Positions 46,865-56,430 of a DNA stretch of 64,000 bases are shown here, piece by piece (the stretch's first letter is position 1; each line of letters begins with the position of its first letter). The position numbers were made by a program, and so were the translations under genes. The notes beneath the pieces are model-generated. The model was given only the letters and a program-made list of their open reading frames with translations, was not told the DNA's origin and did not search any database. Source of the DNA: Leifsonia xyli (GTDB taxonomy: Bacteria > Actinomycetota > Actinomycetes > Actinomycetales > Microbacteriaceae); assembly GCA_001647635.1 (NCBI GenBank), contig CP014761.1:1612001-1676000 (forward strand), read 5' to 3'.

Positions 46865-47434
46865 CTACGGGCGCACCGCGATGCCGGCGGCCACCGCGAC
46901 CTCGCGGTAGGCCGTCGCGAGCGCGTCGAGCGTCGCGTGGGCGTTGAGGCCGCTGGGGTTCGGCACGACCCAGACCTGCGAGTCGCCCCAGTCGCCCTGT
47001 CGGCCGAGGGTGGCCGTGGGGGCGTCGAAGGCGATGCGGTAGGCGCTGATCCCGAGGATCGCGACCACGGTCGGGCGGAGCTCGGCGACCCGTTCACGCA
47101 GGGCGACCCCGCCCTGCGTGAGCTGCGCGGCCGACAGTTCGGCGGCCCGCGCCGTCGCCTCCGTCACGATGCAGGTGATCCCGATCCCCAGCTCCTCGAG
47201 CTGGCGCACGTCGGCCGGGTCGAAGCCGTTCGAGGCGTCGATCACATGGTCGGTGATGCCGGCGAGGTGGAGCGCCTTGTAGAAGCGGTTGCCCCGGCGG
47301 GCGAAATGCGCCTGCACCGCCACCGTGAGGAGTCCCGGGTTGATGCCCACGATCAGCAGCCGCGTCGGGTGCGGGATCAGGTCGGGGAGCGTCGCTCCGG
47401 TGAACGCGGCGAGCTGATCGCGGGTATAGCTCAT
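46865..47434 (-). CDS. mug: Mismatch-specific uracil/thymine DNA glycosylase
   Basis: 189 residues with the MUG/TDG fold. Motif I is GINPGLLTVAVQAHF (the Asn that activates water), motif II VVPNPSGLNAHA, and the region FYKALHLAGI and GITCIVTEATARAAEL fits the family. It excises uracil or ethenocytosine opposite G. Its stop abuts the frameshifted membrane gene, which is convergent. Confidence 0.94.
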   Translation of the reverse strand: MSYTRDQLAAFTGATLPDLIPHPTRLLIVGINPGLLTVAVQAHFARRGNRFYKALHLAGITDHVIDASNGFDPADVRQLEELGIGITCIVTEATARAAELSAAQLTQGGVALRERVAELRPTVVAILGISAYRIAFDAPTATLGRQGDWGDSQVWVVPNPSGLNAHATLDALATAYREVAVAAGIAVRP

Positions 47435-47464
47435 GCCCTCACTCTGGCATCGCGGCGAGCGACT

Positions 47465-47713
47465 TCACACCTCGATGCTGACCTCGTAGACCTGGTCGGT
47501 CGGGTGGCCGGCGCGCTCGTGGATGCTCATGAGCGCCTCCTTCGACGGGCCGGTGGACAGGCAGAACACCTTGCCGCTGACCGGGTCGAGCCACGCCCGC
47601 TCGATGTGCATCCCCTCCTCCCCCTCGATGGCGGCGTCGGCGTCGTGCGCCTCCTGCAGTTGATCCCGGGTGACGCCCACGAATCCGTCGTGGATGTCGA
47701 TGAACTGTGCCAT
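47465..47713 (-). CDS. SCO4226-family nickel-binding-like protein
   Basis: 82 residues, one DUF4242-type domain: MAQFIDIHDGFVGVTRDQLQ, then GMHIERAWLDPVSGKVFCLSTGPSKEALMSIHERAG. Conserved His and Cys residues lie where the SCO4226 protein binds nickel. GGAG lies 7-8 bases before the ATG. The role of the family is not known. Confidence 0.88.
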   Translation of the reverse strand: MAQFIDIHDGFVGVTRDQLQEAHDADAAIEGEEGMHIERAWLDPVSGKVFCLSTGPSKEALMSIHERAGHPTDQVYEVSIEV

Positions 47714-47824
47714 GATCGGCTCCTTTCCTCCCATCCACTGTGCTCGCGGAGACGGCGCGCGGCATCCGTCATCCTGCCGATCCCGGGAGGCCCACGGGCG
47801 CCGGAGCACGGCTAGGCTGCGGCC

Positions 47825-50652
47825 ATGCGCGCGGCGTCGCCGCCGGGTGGGACCGCCCGGGTATGCCCACTGCTCGTCGGCCGCGACGACGAGCTGGACT
47901 TCGCCGTGCGGCGGCGGGATGAGGCTGCGGCCGGACACGGCGGCCTGCTGCTGCTCGGCGGCGAGGCGGGGATCGGCAAGTCCCGGCTGCTCGATGAGCT
48001 GACGACCCGTGCCGGCGGCCGGGTCGTGCGCGCGGAGGCGTTCGCGGGCGACCGGGACACGCCGGGCCTCCTGCTGGGCGGGCTGGCCGCCGGGTTCCGC
48101 GCGGCGGGCGACGACGAGACGGCCGAGCGGGTGCAGGCGCTGGTCGCCGAGGCGGTGTCGGCGACGACCTCCGATTCAGCCCGGCGCCGGCTCCTGGTGG
48201 CGGAGCTCGCCGACGCGCTGACCCGGGCGCTCGCGACGCCCTTCCTCGTGCGCCTGGAAGACCTCCACTGGGCCGACCAGCTGAGCCTGGACGCCCTCCG
48301 TCGGGCCGCTGCGGCGCTCGACCGGCTGCCGTCCCTCATCGTCGCAACCCACCGGACCGACGACCCGGCGGCGGACGCGAGCTTCACCTCGTGGCGGCTG
48401 GAGCTCCTCGCCCACCGGCAGGCCGAGGAGCTGCTGCTGACCCGGCTCGGCCGCGAGGGCACGCGCTCGATGCTGGCCTCGATCACCGGGGAGCAGCCCG
48501 CGGAGGAGGACGTGGACCGGCTGTATGCGGCCGCCGACGGCATCCCGCTGCACGTGGAAGAGCTGGTGGCGGTCGGGGTGGACGCGGTGCCTGACACGGT
48601 CGGCGACGCCGTGGTCGCGCGGACAGCGGCCCTCGACCCGCACGCGCGCGCGGCGATCGCGGCGGCGGCGGTGATCGGGCGCGAGTTCGACGCGGAGACC
48701 CTGACGGCGGTCGTCTCGGACGACGACGGGACACCCGGCGAGGTGGATGCGGCGCTCGACGAGCTGGTGCGCCTGCACTTCGTGGTCCCCGCGGGCTCGG
48801 GCTACGACTTCCGCCACGCCCTCATCCGGGACGCGGTGTACGCCGACCTGCCCGGGCCGTTGCGGCGGAGGCTGCATGCTCGCGTCGTCGAGGTCGCCCC
48901 CGGACTGTCCGACGCGGTGCGATCCGCCCACCTGGAGCGGGCGGGCCGGGCCGATCAGGCGTACCGCGCCGCCCGCACCGCCGCCCAGCGCGCCTCCGCC
49001 CTGTCGGCGCACCGCGAGGCGGTCGGCCTCTACCGCCGCGCCGAACGGACCGTGCCGTCGGGCACCGCCGTCGGCGAGCGCGCGGAGCTCCACCGCCTCC
49101 TCGGGTCGGAGCTGGCCGCCTCCGACGCCAACGAGGACGCGGAGCGCGAGTTCGCCCGTGCGATCGAGCTGTACCGGGAGGCCGGCGACGAGGTGGAGGC
49201 TGCGGCGGTCGTCCCGGCGCTGGTGGCGGCGCGCCATCTGCTCGGCGCCGATTACGCCTCGCGGGCGGCGACGCTGGAGGACGCGCTCGCGCGCCTGAAC
49301 CCGCGGCCACCGGCCGCACGGCGCTCGTCCGCGGGAGCCTGCTCGCCGCGCTGGCCGCCGCCGCGATGCTCGACCGGCGGCTCGACGACGCGCTCGCCTT
49401 CGCGACCGAGGCGCGACCGCTGCTCGAGGACGACGTCGCCGAGCGCCTCGCGGTGGACGTGACCCGCGGCGCCGTGCTCGTCTTCGCCGGCCGAGAGGAG
49501 GGCTGGGACCTCCTCGACTCGTCCGCGCGGGAGGCCGCGTCGCTCGGACTGGAGGCGACGGCCGCGCGCGCCTACCGGATGGCGGGCTCGAGCGCGTCCG
49601 TCCTGCTCGTGTACAGCCGCGGGATGGAGTGGCTGCGGGAGGGCATCGCCTACGCGTCGCGGATCGAGCGGTGGAACGACGCTCACTATCTCCAGGCGCA
49701 CCTCGCCCACGTCGAGTGGGCGACCGGACGGCTCGACACCGCGGTGACGCGCGCGGAGCGGGCGCGCGCCGACGGCCGCGGCGGCATCACGACCGAGGTG
49801 ACCGCGCTGCACGTGCTCGGCTACGTCGCCCTCGCGCACGGCGACCTGACGACGGCGCACGAGCTGCTGGGCGAGGCGGCGGCGATCGGCGAGCGGATGC
49901 GGGAGCTGCAGCGGCTCTCGCCCGCCCTGTGGGGGCTGGCGGAGGTCGCCCTGGCCCGGGGTGACGACGCGACCGCGATCGAGCTGTCGGAGCGGGGGTA
50001 CCGGGAGTCCGCGCGCATCGCGGACGCCGCGTACCTGTTCCCGTTCCTGGTCACGGCGACGCGTGCGCGGGTCGCCGCAGGGGACGTCACGGGCGCGCGG
50101 GAGTGGGTGGAGCGCGCGGGGGCGCTGGTGGGCGAGCGCGGCATCCCGGGCACCGAGCACGCCGTCGCGCACGCGCAGGGCCTCGTCGCCCTATCGGAAC
50201 GCGGAATCAGCCGGGCGAAGGAGCTGCTGGGGTCGGCCTCCGCCGGGTGGGATGCGCTGGGCCGCTGGTGGGAGGGGACGCAGGCGCTGCTCGACCTCGC
50301 CGAGTGCGCCCGGCGCAGCCGCAGCCCCGCGGAGGCGGCGTCGCTGGTCGCCGAAGCGCGTCGCCGGGCCGAGGAGTGCGGCGCCGGGGCGGTGCTCTCA
50401 CGGGCCACGGCCCTGGAGGAGCGGCTGGCGGACGGCGCGGAGACCAGCGTGCTGAGCGCCCGCGAGCGCGAGGTGGCGACGCTGGTCGCGACGGGTGCGA
50501 CCAACCGCGAGATCGGGGACGTGCTCCACATCTCGTCCCGGACGGTCGCGACCCACGTCGAGCACATCCTCGCCAAGCTCGGCGCGACGCGCAGGTCGGA
50601 GATCGCCGCGTGGTCGGCAGGAGAACGAGTCGGAGGAAGACGGGATGTCTGA
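47825..50652 (+). pseudogene. Large LuxR-family ATP-binding regulator, frameshifted
   Basis: The N-terminal frame carries GGEAGIGKSRLLDEL (Walker A) and VRLEDLHWADQLSLDAL (Walker B) of a MalT/LuxR-type STAND ATPase and a helical repeat region. Near 49301-49309 the protein changes frame and continues with TPR-like helices. It ends in a LuxR helix-turn-helix: LSAREREVATLVATGATNRE, then HISSRTVATHVEHILAKLGA. The joined protein has about 940 residues. It ends 8 bp inside the exporter gene, so the two are coupled and the regulator probably controls it. Confidence 0.85.
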
Positions 50653-52243
50653 ACGATGGGGTGCGGTGACGGTGCTCGGCGCCGCCCAGTTCGTGATGGT
50701 CCTCGACAGCACGGTGATGAACGTGTCCATCTCGACGGTGGTGAAGGACCTGGACACCACCATCGCCGCCATGCAGACGACCATCACCTTCTACACGCTC
50801 ACCATGGCCGCGTTCATGCTGCTGGGAGCCAAGCTCGGCGACATCTGGGGCAGGCGCCGCGCCCTGGTGATCGGCTCCATCGTCTACGCGATCGGCTCGG
50901 GGACCACGGCGGTCAGCCCGAATATCGCCGTGCTCTTCGTCGGCTGGTCGGTGGTGGAAGGCCTCGGGGCGGTGCTGGTGATCCCGGCGATCGCCGCCCT
51001 GATCGCCGACAACTACACCGGCCACGCGCGGGTGACGGCGTTCGCCGTGATCGGTGCCGCATCGGGGGTCGCCGTCGCGGTCGGTCCTCTGATCGGCGGG
51101 TTCCTCACCACCTACGCGAGCTGGCGGTACGTCTTCGCCGGCGAGGTCGTCATCATGGCCGTGGTGCTCCTGTTCAGCCGGGTGGTGCGTGACAGCGGCG
51201 AGCGCGAGAGAGTGGCCATCGACGCGCTGTCCGTGCTGCTCTCCGCCGTCGGCCTGGTGCTGGTCGTCCTGGGCCTGCTGCAGACGAAGACGTGGGGATG
51301 GGTCCTCCCGTCGACCGACGTGTCCGTGCTCGGCCTCTCACCCGTCCCGTTTCTCGTCGCAGGAGGGTCGGTCGTGCTGTGGCTGTTCTTCGTCCGCCAG
51401 CGCTCCCTGATCGCACGCGGGCGAGCGCCCCTGCTCGATCCGGGCCTGCTGCGCATCCGACAGTTGCGCGCTGGGGTGGGAAGCCTCGGCCTGCAGTACA
51501 CCGTGACCGCGGGGCTGTTCTTCGTCGTGCCGATCTACCTCCAGCTCACCCTCGGCCTGGATGCGCTCACGACCGGGCTGCGGATCTTCCCTCTCTCCGT
51601 CGCCTTGGTGCTCTTCTCGATCGTGGGGACGGCGCTCGCCCGGCGGATGCCGCCGCGACGCATCGCGCGCATCGGACAGCTCGCGCTCGTCGGCGCCAGC
51701 CTGGTGCTCCTCGCCGCCGTGACACCCGACCTCAACACCTGGCAGTTCGGGGCGGGCATGTTCATCGCCGGTGCCGCCCTCGGCCTTCTGGCGTCGCAGC
51801 TCGGGAACGTGACGATGTCGTCGGTCGGGCCTGACCAGCTGAGCGAGGCCGGAGGCATCCAGGGCGTGTTCCAGAACCTCGGCTCATCGCTCGGGACGGC
51901 CCTGGTCGGATCCGTCATGATCGCCGCGCTGTCCAGCTCGTTCGCTGCGAATGTGGCCGCGAGCGAGCTGCCGCAGGATGTGCAGACACAGGTGCAGCAG
52001 GAGAGCCGGGACGGCGTCGGCGTGGTCGCCGTCGCGGACGTCCCGCGCATCGCCTCCGAGCATGGACTGTCGGAGCAGGACAGCGCGACGTTGCAGCACC
52101 TCTACTCGGAGTCGCAGCTTTCCGCGCTTCGGCTCTCCTTCGTCACCGTCGCGCTGATCTCGTGCGCCGCGCTGTTCTTCTCCCGCAACCTGCCGAAGAC
52201 CGTTCCGAAAGCGGACCCGGTCGCGCAGCGACGGGCAACCTGA
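50645..52243 (+). CDS. MFS drug exporter, EmrB/QacA type
   Basis: 532 residues with 14 predicted membrane helices. Motif A is GAKLGDIWGRRRALV, motif C is VAVGPLIGGFLTTY, and the start VMVLDSTVMNVSI is the D1 motif of the 14-helix DHA2 family. A large extra loop with LPQDVQTQVQQESRD lies near the C-terminus. These are proton-driven drug exporters. The LuxR gene just upstream is the likely regulator. Confidence 0.94.
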   Translation: MSERWGAVTVLGAAQFVMVLDSTVMNVSISTVVKDLDTTIAAMQTTITFYTLTMAAFMLLGAKLGDIWGRRRALVIGSIVYAIGSGTTAVSPNIAVLFVGWSVVEGLGAVLVIPAIAALIADNYTGHARVTAFAVIGAASGVAVAVGPLIGGFLTTYASWRYVFAGEVVIMAVVLLFSRVVRDSGERERVAIDALSVLLSAVGLVLVVLGLLQTKTWGWVLPSTDVSVLGLSPVPFLVAGGSVVLWLFFVRQRSLIARGRAPLLDPGLLRIRQLRAGVGSLGLQYTVTAGLFFVVPIYLQLTLGLDALTTGLRIFPLSVALVLFSIVGTALARRMPPRRIARIGQLALVGASLVLLAAVTPDLNTWQFGAGMFIAGAALGLLASQLGNVTMSSVGPDQLSEAGGIQGVFQNLGSSLGTALVGSVMIAALSSSFAANVAASELPQDVQTQVQQESRDGVGVVAVADVPRIASEHGLSEQDSATLQHLYSESQLSALRLSFVTVALISCAALFFSRNLPKTVPKADPVAQRRAT

Positions 52244-52250
52244 CCCGTCC

Positions 52251-52693
52251 TCAGTCGCGTCCGTCGCCGTCAGCGGCGTTGTAGCGCTCGAGCATCGCAG
52301 CGAATGCGGCGATCTCGGCTTCGCTCCATTCCCGCAACCGGCCCGTCATGGTGACCCGCAGGGCGTCGTCCGCCGCGTCGAGCACGCCGACGCCGCGTTC
52401 GGTGATGCGCAACGCCTGGCCGCGTCCGGCGTGCTCCTCCGGAGCGCTCACGACGTAGCCGCTCTCCGTGAGCGCCGCCAGCTGGCGGGACACGGTGGAG
52501 CGGTTGAGCTCGTAATGGGCGGCGATCTCGACCGCGCGGCATCCGGGTGCTCGCGGATGTACGCGAGGAGCGACCGGTCGACGATCGACAGCCCCTCGTT
52601 CTCGCGCCGCACGCGCGCGGTGCCGCGGCGGCCGATGGTCGTCAGCTCGCGCTGGACGCGGGCGATGGAGGCGGTGCGCGCATCCCGGGTCAT
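52251..52693 (-). pseudogene. MarR-family regulator, frameshifted
   Basis: The first frame (ATG at 52693, MTRDARTASIARVQRELTTI) runs to LLAYIREHPDA. A second frame near 52530-52542 resumes as AVEIAAHYELNRSTVSRQLA, with the winged-helix wing (LTESGYVVSAPEEHAGRGQ) and a final dimerisation helix. One base is missing. The joined 147-residue protein is a standard MarR repressor. It diverges from the membrane-protein gene, with two matching palindromes between them. Confidence 0.85.
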
Positions 52694-52712
52694 GGTCCGA
52701 GTCTAGCGCCGA

Positions 52713-52754
52713 GTTGCGTTCTGCAACATATAGTCGTAGGTTGCATTACGCAAC
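52713..52754. promoter_or_regulatory. Twin MarR-type operators
   Basis: Two copies of GTTGC-N5-GCAAC, at 52713-52727 (spacer GTTCT) and 52740-52754 (spacer ATTAC), with centres 27 bases apart. They lie in the divergent promoter region between marR and the membrane-protein gene, where dimers could repress both. Confidence 0.85.
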
Positions 52755-52773
52755 TTGAGAGGATCCCTCCCGT

Positions 52774-53849
52774 ATGTCGACGCATCGCATCACGCCCCTT
52801 CCCGCCGCAGCCGCCCGTCCGCGCTTCTGGCCGCCGGCCGCCTTCTGGAAGGCGCTCGGCTCGCACATCGTGATCCCACTGTTCCTCGCGGTCGGGATGG
52901 CGCTCGCCTACCTCGGCGCCTTCCACGCGCCGCAGCCGCACGACCTCCCGGTCGCCATCGTGGGACAGGGCCCGGCAGCCGAGGTGTTCGCGCAGACGAT
53001 GAACGACAAGGCGCCGGCCGCGCTCGACGTGACCACCGTCCGACCGTCAGTGCCGCACGCGACCAGCTCGCGCACGGCACGATCGCCGCCGCCTACGAGC
53101 CGGGGACGACGCAGGCCGTCATCCACATCTCCACCGCCTCGTCGGAGACCGAGGCGTCGGCCGCCGAGAAGCTGTTCCTCCCGATCGCCTACCAGCAGCG
53201 CCTGCCGGTCACGATCGACGACGTGCGGCCGGTCCCGACCGACGACGGCACCGGGCAGGGCCTGTTCTTCCTCATGGTGGCGCTCAGTGTCGGCGGCTAC
53301 TCCAGCGCGATCGCCATCGCGGCGGTGACCGCCAAGCTGGCGATCGGGTGGCGCATCGCGGTCTCGGCCGCCGCGTCCCTCCTGGTCGCCGGGCTCTGCG
53401 CGGTGGTCGCCGGTCCGGTCTTCCACGTGCTGAGCGCCAACGAGTGGAGCATCTGGCTGCTCGCCTCGCTCTACGTGTTCGGCATCGTCACCATCGGCGT
53501 CGGGCTGCATCCCCTCATCGGGCGGTGGACCACGCCCGCGCTGACGCTCCTGTTCGTGATGCTCAACGTGACCAGCAGCGGCGGCATCTTCCCGCAGAAC
53601 CTCATGCCGTGGTTCTTCGCCGGGCTCAACACGTTCTGGAACGGGGCGGCCTGGCTCGACGCGGTCCGGGCGCTGACGTACTTCCCCGGCCAGGCCTTCG
53701 GCTTCGACGGGCTGCGCCTCGCCCTCTGGGCGACCGTCGGGCTCGGGCTGATCGGCGTGAGCCACCTGCTGACCCTCCGCCGCCGCCGCGCGGCCGACGA
53801 CACCGTCGCGGCGACGCCCGCGGAGGAGGAGGCGGTCGTCGCCGCCTGA
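52774..53849 (+). pseudogene. YhgE/DUF3533-like membrane protein, frameshifted
   Basis: An N-terminal helix (IVIPLFLAVGMALAYLGAF) and an outer domain (APQPHDLPVAIVGQGPAAEV) are in one frame. Near 53034-53044 it changes to a second frame: SAARDQLAHGTIAAAYEPG and then at least five C-terminal helices (LFFLMVALSVGGYSSAIAIA and others). The architecture is that of YhgE/Pip or DUF3533 proteins, ABC-2-like membrane proteins of unclear function. It is probably repressed by the divergent MarR regulator. Confidence 0.75.
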
Positions 53850-53882
53850 CGACCGCTTGCCGCGCTCAGCGCGCGGTCCCGC

Positions 53883-54407
53883 TCAGGACGACGCTTTGTC
53901 GAGATCCTCCTGGGACTTCTGGATCGCCTTCTGCAGCTCGTCGTAGTCGCCGGAGTCGATCGCCTTCGAGATGCGCTTCTGGGCCTTCACCAATGCGTTC
54001 TCGACCCGGTCGGCCCACTGGTCGTCGACCACCGCGATGACGGCGGACGAGCCCTTCGGGAGGTACTCGTCGACGTCGACGCCGATCTGCTTCTCGTCGT
54101 GGCGCTTGCGGAACGCGCCGATGACAGCGCCGATGCCGGCCCCGACCGCGGTCGCCGCCAACAGCGGAGGCGCGAACAGCCCGACCACGACGCCCGCTCC
54201 GGCGCCCCAGGCCGCACCCTTCCCGACGGTGCCGGACTCGTGCTCCTTGACCTCCACCTTGCCGTCGTCGTCGCGGCTCATCACGACCGCCCCGACGATG
54301 TCGAACTGCCCTGCGGCCTGGTCGTCCTTCAGGGACTGGTAGTCGGCCTCGGCCGCGCTCTCGTCGTCGTAGGCGCCGACCACGAGCACCAGATTCTTGT
54401 CAGCCAT
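53883..54407 (-). CDS. DUF1269/DUF6325-like protein
   Basis: 174 residues. An N-terminal ferredoxin-like half (VLVVGAYDDESAAEADYQSL) is followed by a Gly/Ala-rich hydrophobic segment (GAGAGVVVGLFAPPLLAATAVGAGIGAVIGAF), another alpha/beta unit and a charged helical tail (RISKAIDSGDYDELQKAIQK). This is the DUF1269-type membrane-associated fold, of unknown function, often stress-induced in actinobacteria. Confidence 0.85.
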   Translation of the reverse strand: MADKNLVLVVGAYDDESAAEADYQSLKDDQAAGQFDIVGAVVMSRDDDGKVEVKEHESGTVGKGAAWGAGAGVVVGLFAPPLLAATAVGAGIGAVIGAFRKRHDEKQIGVDVDEYLPKGSSAVIAVVDDQWADRVENALVKAQKRISKAIDSGDYDELQKAIQKSQEDLDKASS

Positions 54408-54518
54408 CTCCCACTCCTCTCACTCGACCGCACCTGCGGTCGGTCGGACTATGGCACTCGAGGGGAGGAGCCGGGAAGACAGTGGTGCGCCCCCGATCGA
54501 CCGGTGCAGGATGTGCGC

Positions 54519-54923
54519 ATGGTCTCCCTCACCGTCGAGCGCACCTTCCCCGTCCCGCCGGAGCGCGTCTGGCGCGGGTTCACCGATCCGCAAGAGCTGA
54601 GCGCGTGGTTCTGGCCGCCGCGGATGGAGCCGACGGCGCGCATCGATCCGGTGCCGGACGGCGCCGTACGCATCCGCTCCGCCATCGCCGATCTCGGCGT
54701 GGCCGGCCGGGTCACCGAGGTGGACGCGCCCCGGCTGCTCGCCTTCACCTGGCGGTGGGACGGCGAGGACCGCGCGACCCGAGCGACCCTCCGGTTCGAC
54801 CCGGTGGGCGGCGGCACGCTCCTGACGGTCCAGCACGACGGCTTCGCCGACGAGGAGGCCGCGGCGAATCACGTCGACGGCTGGAACGACTGCCTCGACC
54901 GCCTCTCGGCGACGATGACGTGA
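54519..54923 (+). CDS. SRPBCC-family (AHSA1-like) protein
   Basis: 134 residues, one START/AHSA1 domain: VERTFPVPPERVWRGFTDPQ, the WFWPPRM pocket loop, GRVTEVDAPRLLAFTW and LTVQHDGFADEEAAANHVDG ahead of a final helix. Members bind hydrophobic ligands or assist Hsp90-like chaperones. It overlaps a short downstream frame whose reality is doubtful. Confidence 0.88.
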   Translation: MVSLTVERTFPVPPERVWRGFTDPQELSAWFWPPRMEPTARIDPVPDGAVRIRSAIADLGVAGRVTEVDAPRLLAFTWRWDGEDRATRATLRFDPVGGGTLLTVQHDGFADEEAAANHVDGWNDCLDRLSATMT

Positions 54924-55159
54924 CCGCCGACCGGGCCGCCACGGGCGCATCCGCGACGCCTCCGCTGGTGTGGGACGCGCGCCGCAACCTGGCCGCGCTC
55001 GGGATCGCCGTCATTCCGACGATCGTCGCCTTCGCCGTACACCACTTTGGGCCAGCGGCTGAGCGGCGTCACGCCGTGCGACGGGCCTCCTGCTTCTGCC
55101 CGACCGGCGCGAGCCCGAGGTTCTCGCGGAGGGTGTCGCCCGCGTACTCGGTCGGGTAG
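54920..55159 (+). other. Possible truncated gene overlapping the monooxygenase end
   Basis: A GTG overlapping the SRPBCC stop starts a frame whose first 45 residues look genuine (ATPPLVWDARRNLAALGIAVI and a hydrophobic stretch). After about 55068 it runs antiparallel into the monooxygenase gene and loses character. It may be the head of a gene cut by the insertion of the neighbouring cluster. Confidence 0.25.
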
Positions 55160-56430
55160 ATGCCGCGCTCCTGCAGCAGCGGCACCAACGTGTCCACGAT
55201 GTCGTCGAGTCCCGAGGGGATCAGCCACGGCGTGATGTTGAAGCCGTCGACTACATGGGCGTCGGCGTAACGCTGCAGGGTGGCGGCGACGCTCGACGGG
55301 CTGCCGACGAAGCCGCGGCCCGAGTTAAGGCGGATGACCAGCTCGCGGATGCTGAGCCTCTCGGCCGCCGCGCGCTCGCGCCAGGCGTCGGCGGTGGCCT
55401 TGGCCTGGGCCGCGCGGAAGCCGGCGCCGCGGGTCTCGCCCGAGACCTCCTGCACCGGGTCGATCGCCGGCAGCGGGCCGTCCGGGTCGTAGGCGGAGAG
55501 GTCGGTGCCCCAGATGTTCTCGAGGAACGCGATCGCCGTCTGCGGGGTGACCTGTTTGCGGCGCACCCAGCGCGCCTTCTCCTCCGCCTCCGCGTCGGTG
55601 TCGGCGAGGATGAACTCCTGGCCGGGGAAGATCTTCACGTCGCCTGCCGGGCGTCCCGCCTTGAGCGTGCGCTGGCGGATGTCGTCGGCGAACGCCTTGG
55701 CGTCGTCGAAGGCGCTGTGCGCGGAGAAGATCACATCGGCTTGGCGCGCGGCGAAGTCGCGGCCCTCGGCGGAGTCGCCGGCCTGGAAGATGACGGGGCG
55801 GCCCTGCGGGCTCTGCGGGAGGCGGCTGCGGCCGGTCGCGCGGTAGTGGCCGGTGTCCACCTCCACGAGCTCCGACGGGGTGTCGGCGGTCCAGGCGTCG
55901 GCGGCGGGGGACTCAGCGAGCTCCGCATCCCACGCGTCCCACAGCTTCTTCGCGGCCACGACAACGGCCTCGGCGTGCCGGTAGCGGTCGGCGTGGTCCA
56001 GGTAGCCGCCGCGGCGGAAGTTCTCGCCGGTCCACGCGTTGTCGGTGGTCACCACGTTCCAGGCCGCGCGGCCCCCGGAGATGAGGTCGAGGCTTGCGAG
56101 GCGGTGCGCGAGGTCGAGCGGGTCGTTGTAGGTGGTGTTCTGGGTGGCGACGAGGCCGATGCGGTCGGTCACGGCGGCGAGTGCGGCCAGCTGGGTCTGC
56201 GCGTCGGGGCGGCCGGCCACATCCAGCTGGTGCAGGGCGCCGAGGTGCTCGCAGAGGCGGAGGCCCTCGCCGAGGAAGAACGCCGAGAACAGGCCGCGCT
56301 CGGCGGTCTGCGCGACGCGTCGGAACGACTCGAAGTCGGTCTGCGAGCCGCTCTCGGGCTCGGTCCAGACGGTCGAGAAGTTGACGCCCTGGAAGAAGAC
56401 GCCGAAGCGGAAGACGGTCGGGCCGGTCAT
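55069..56430 (-). CDS. FMN-dependent monooxygenase, NtaA/SnaA/DszA type
   Basis: 453 residues, a luciferase-like barrel. Features: FRFGVFFQGVNFSTVWTEPE at the start, WNVVTTDNAWTGENFRRGG, ESPAADAWTADTPSELVEVD and the NtaA/SnaA-type C-terminal ELVIRLNSGRGFVGSPSSVA. Such enzymes use reduced FMN to oxidise sulfur compounds, nitrilotriacetate or similar substrates. It starts 4 bp inside the second monooxygenase gene (overlapping ATGA). It is the last gene of the sulfur-type operon. Confidence 0.92.
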   Translation of the reverse strand: MTGPTVFRFGVFFQGVNFSTVWTEPESGSQTDFESFRRVAQTAERGLFSAFFLGEGLRLCEHLGALHQLDVAGRPDAQTQLAALAAVTDRIGLVATQNTTYNDPLDLAHRLASLDLISGGRAAWNVVTTDNAWTGENFRRGGYLDHADRYRHAEAVVVAAKKLWDAWDAELAESPAADAWTADTPSELVEVDTGHYRATGRSRLPQSPQGRPVIFQAGDSAEGRDFAARQADVIFSAHSAFDDAKAFADDIRQRTLKAGRPAGDVKIFPGQEFILADTDAEAEEKARWVRRKQVTPQTAIAFLENIWGTDLSAYDPDGPLPAIDPVQEVSGETRGAGFRAAQAKATADAWRERAAAERLSIRELVIRLNSGRGFVGSPSSVAATLQRYADAHVVDGFNITPWLIPSGLDDIVDTLVPLLQERGIYPTEYAGDTLRENLGLAPVGQKQEARRTA

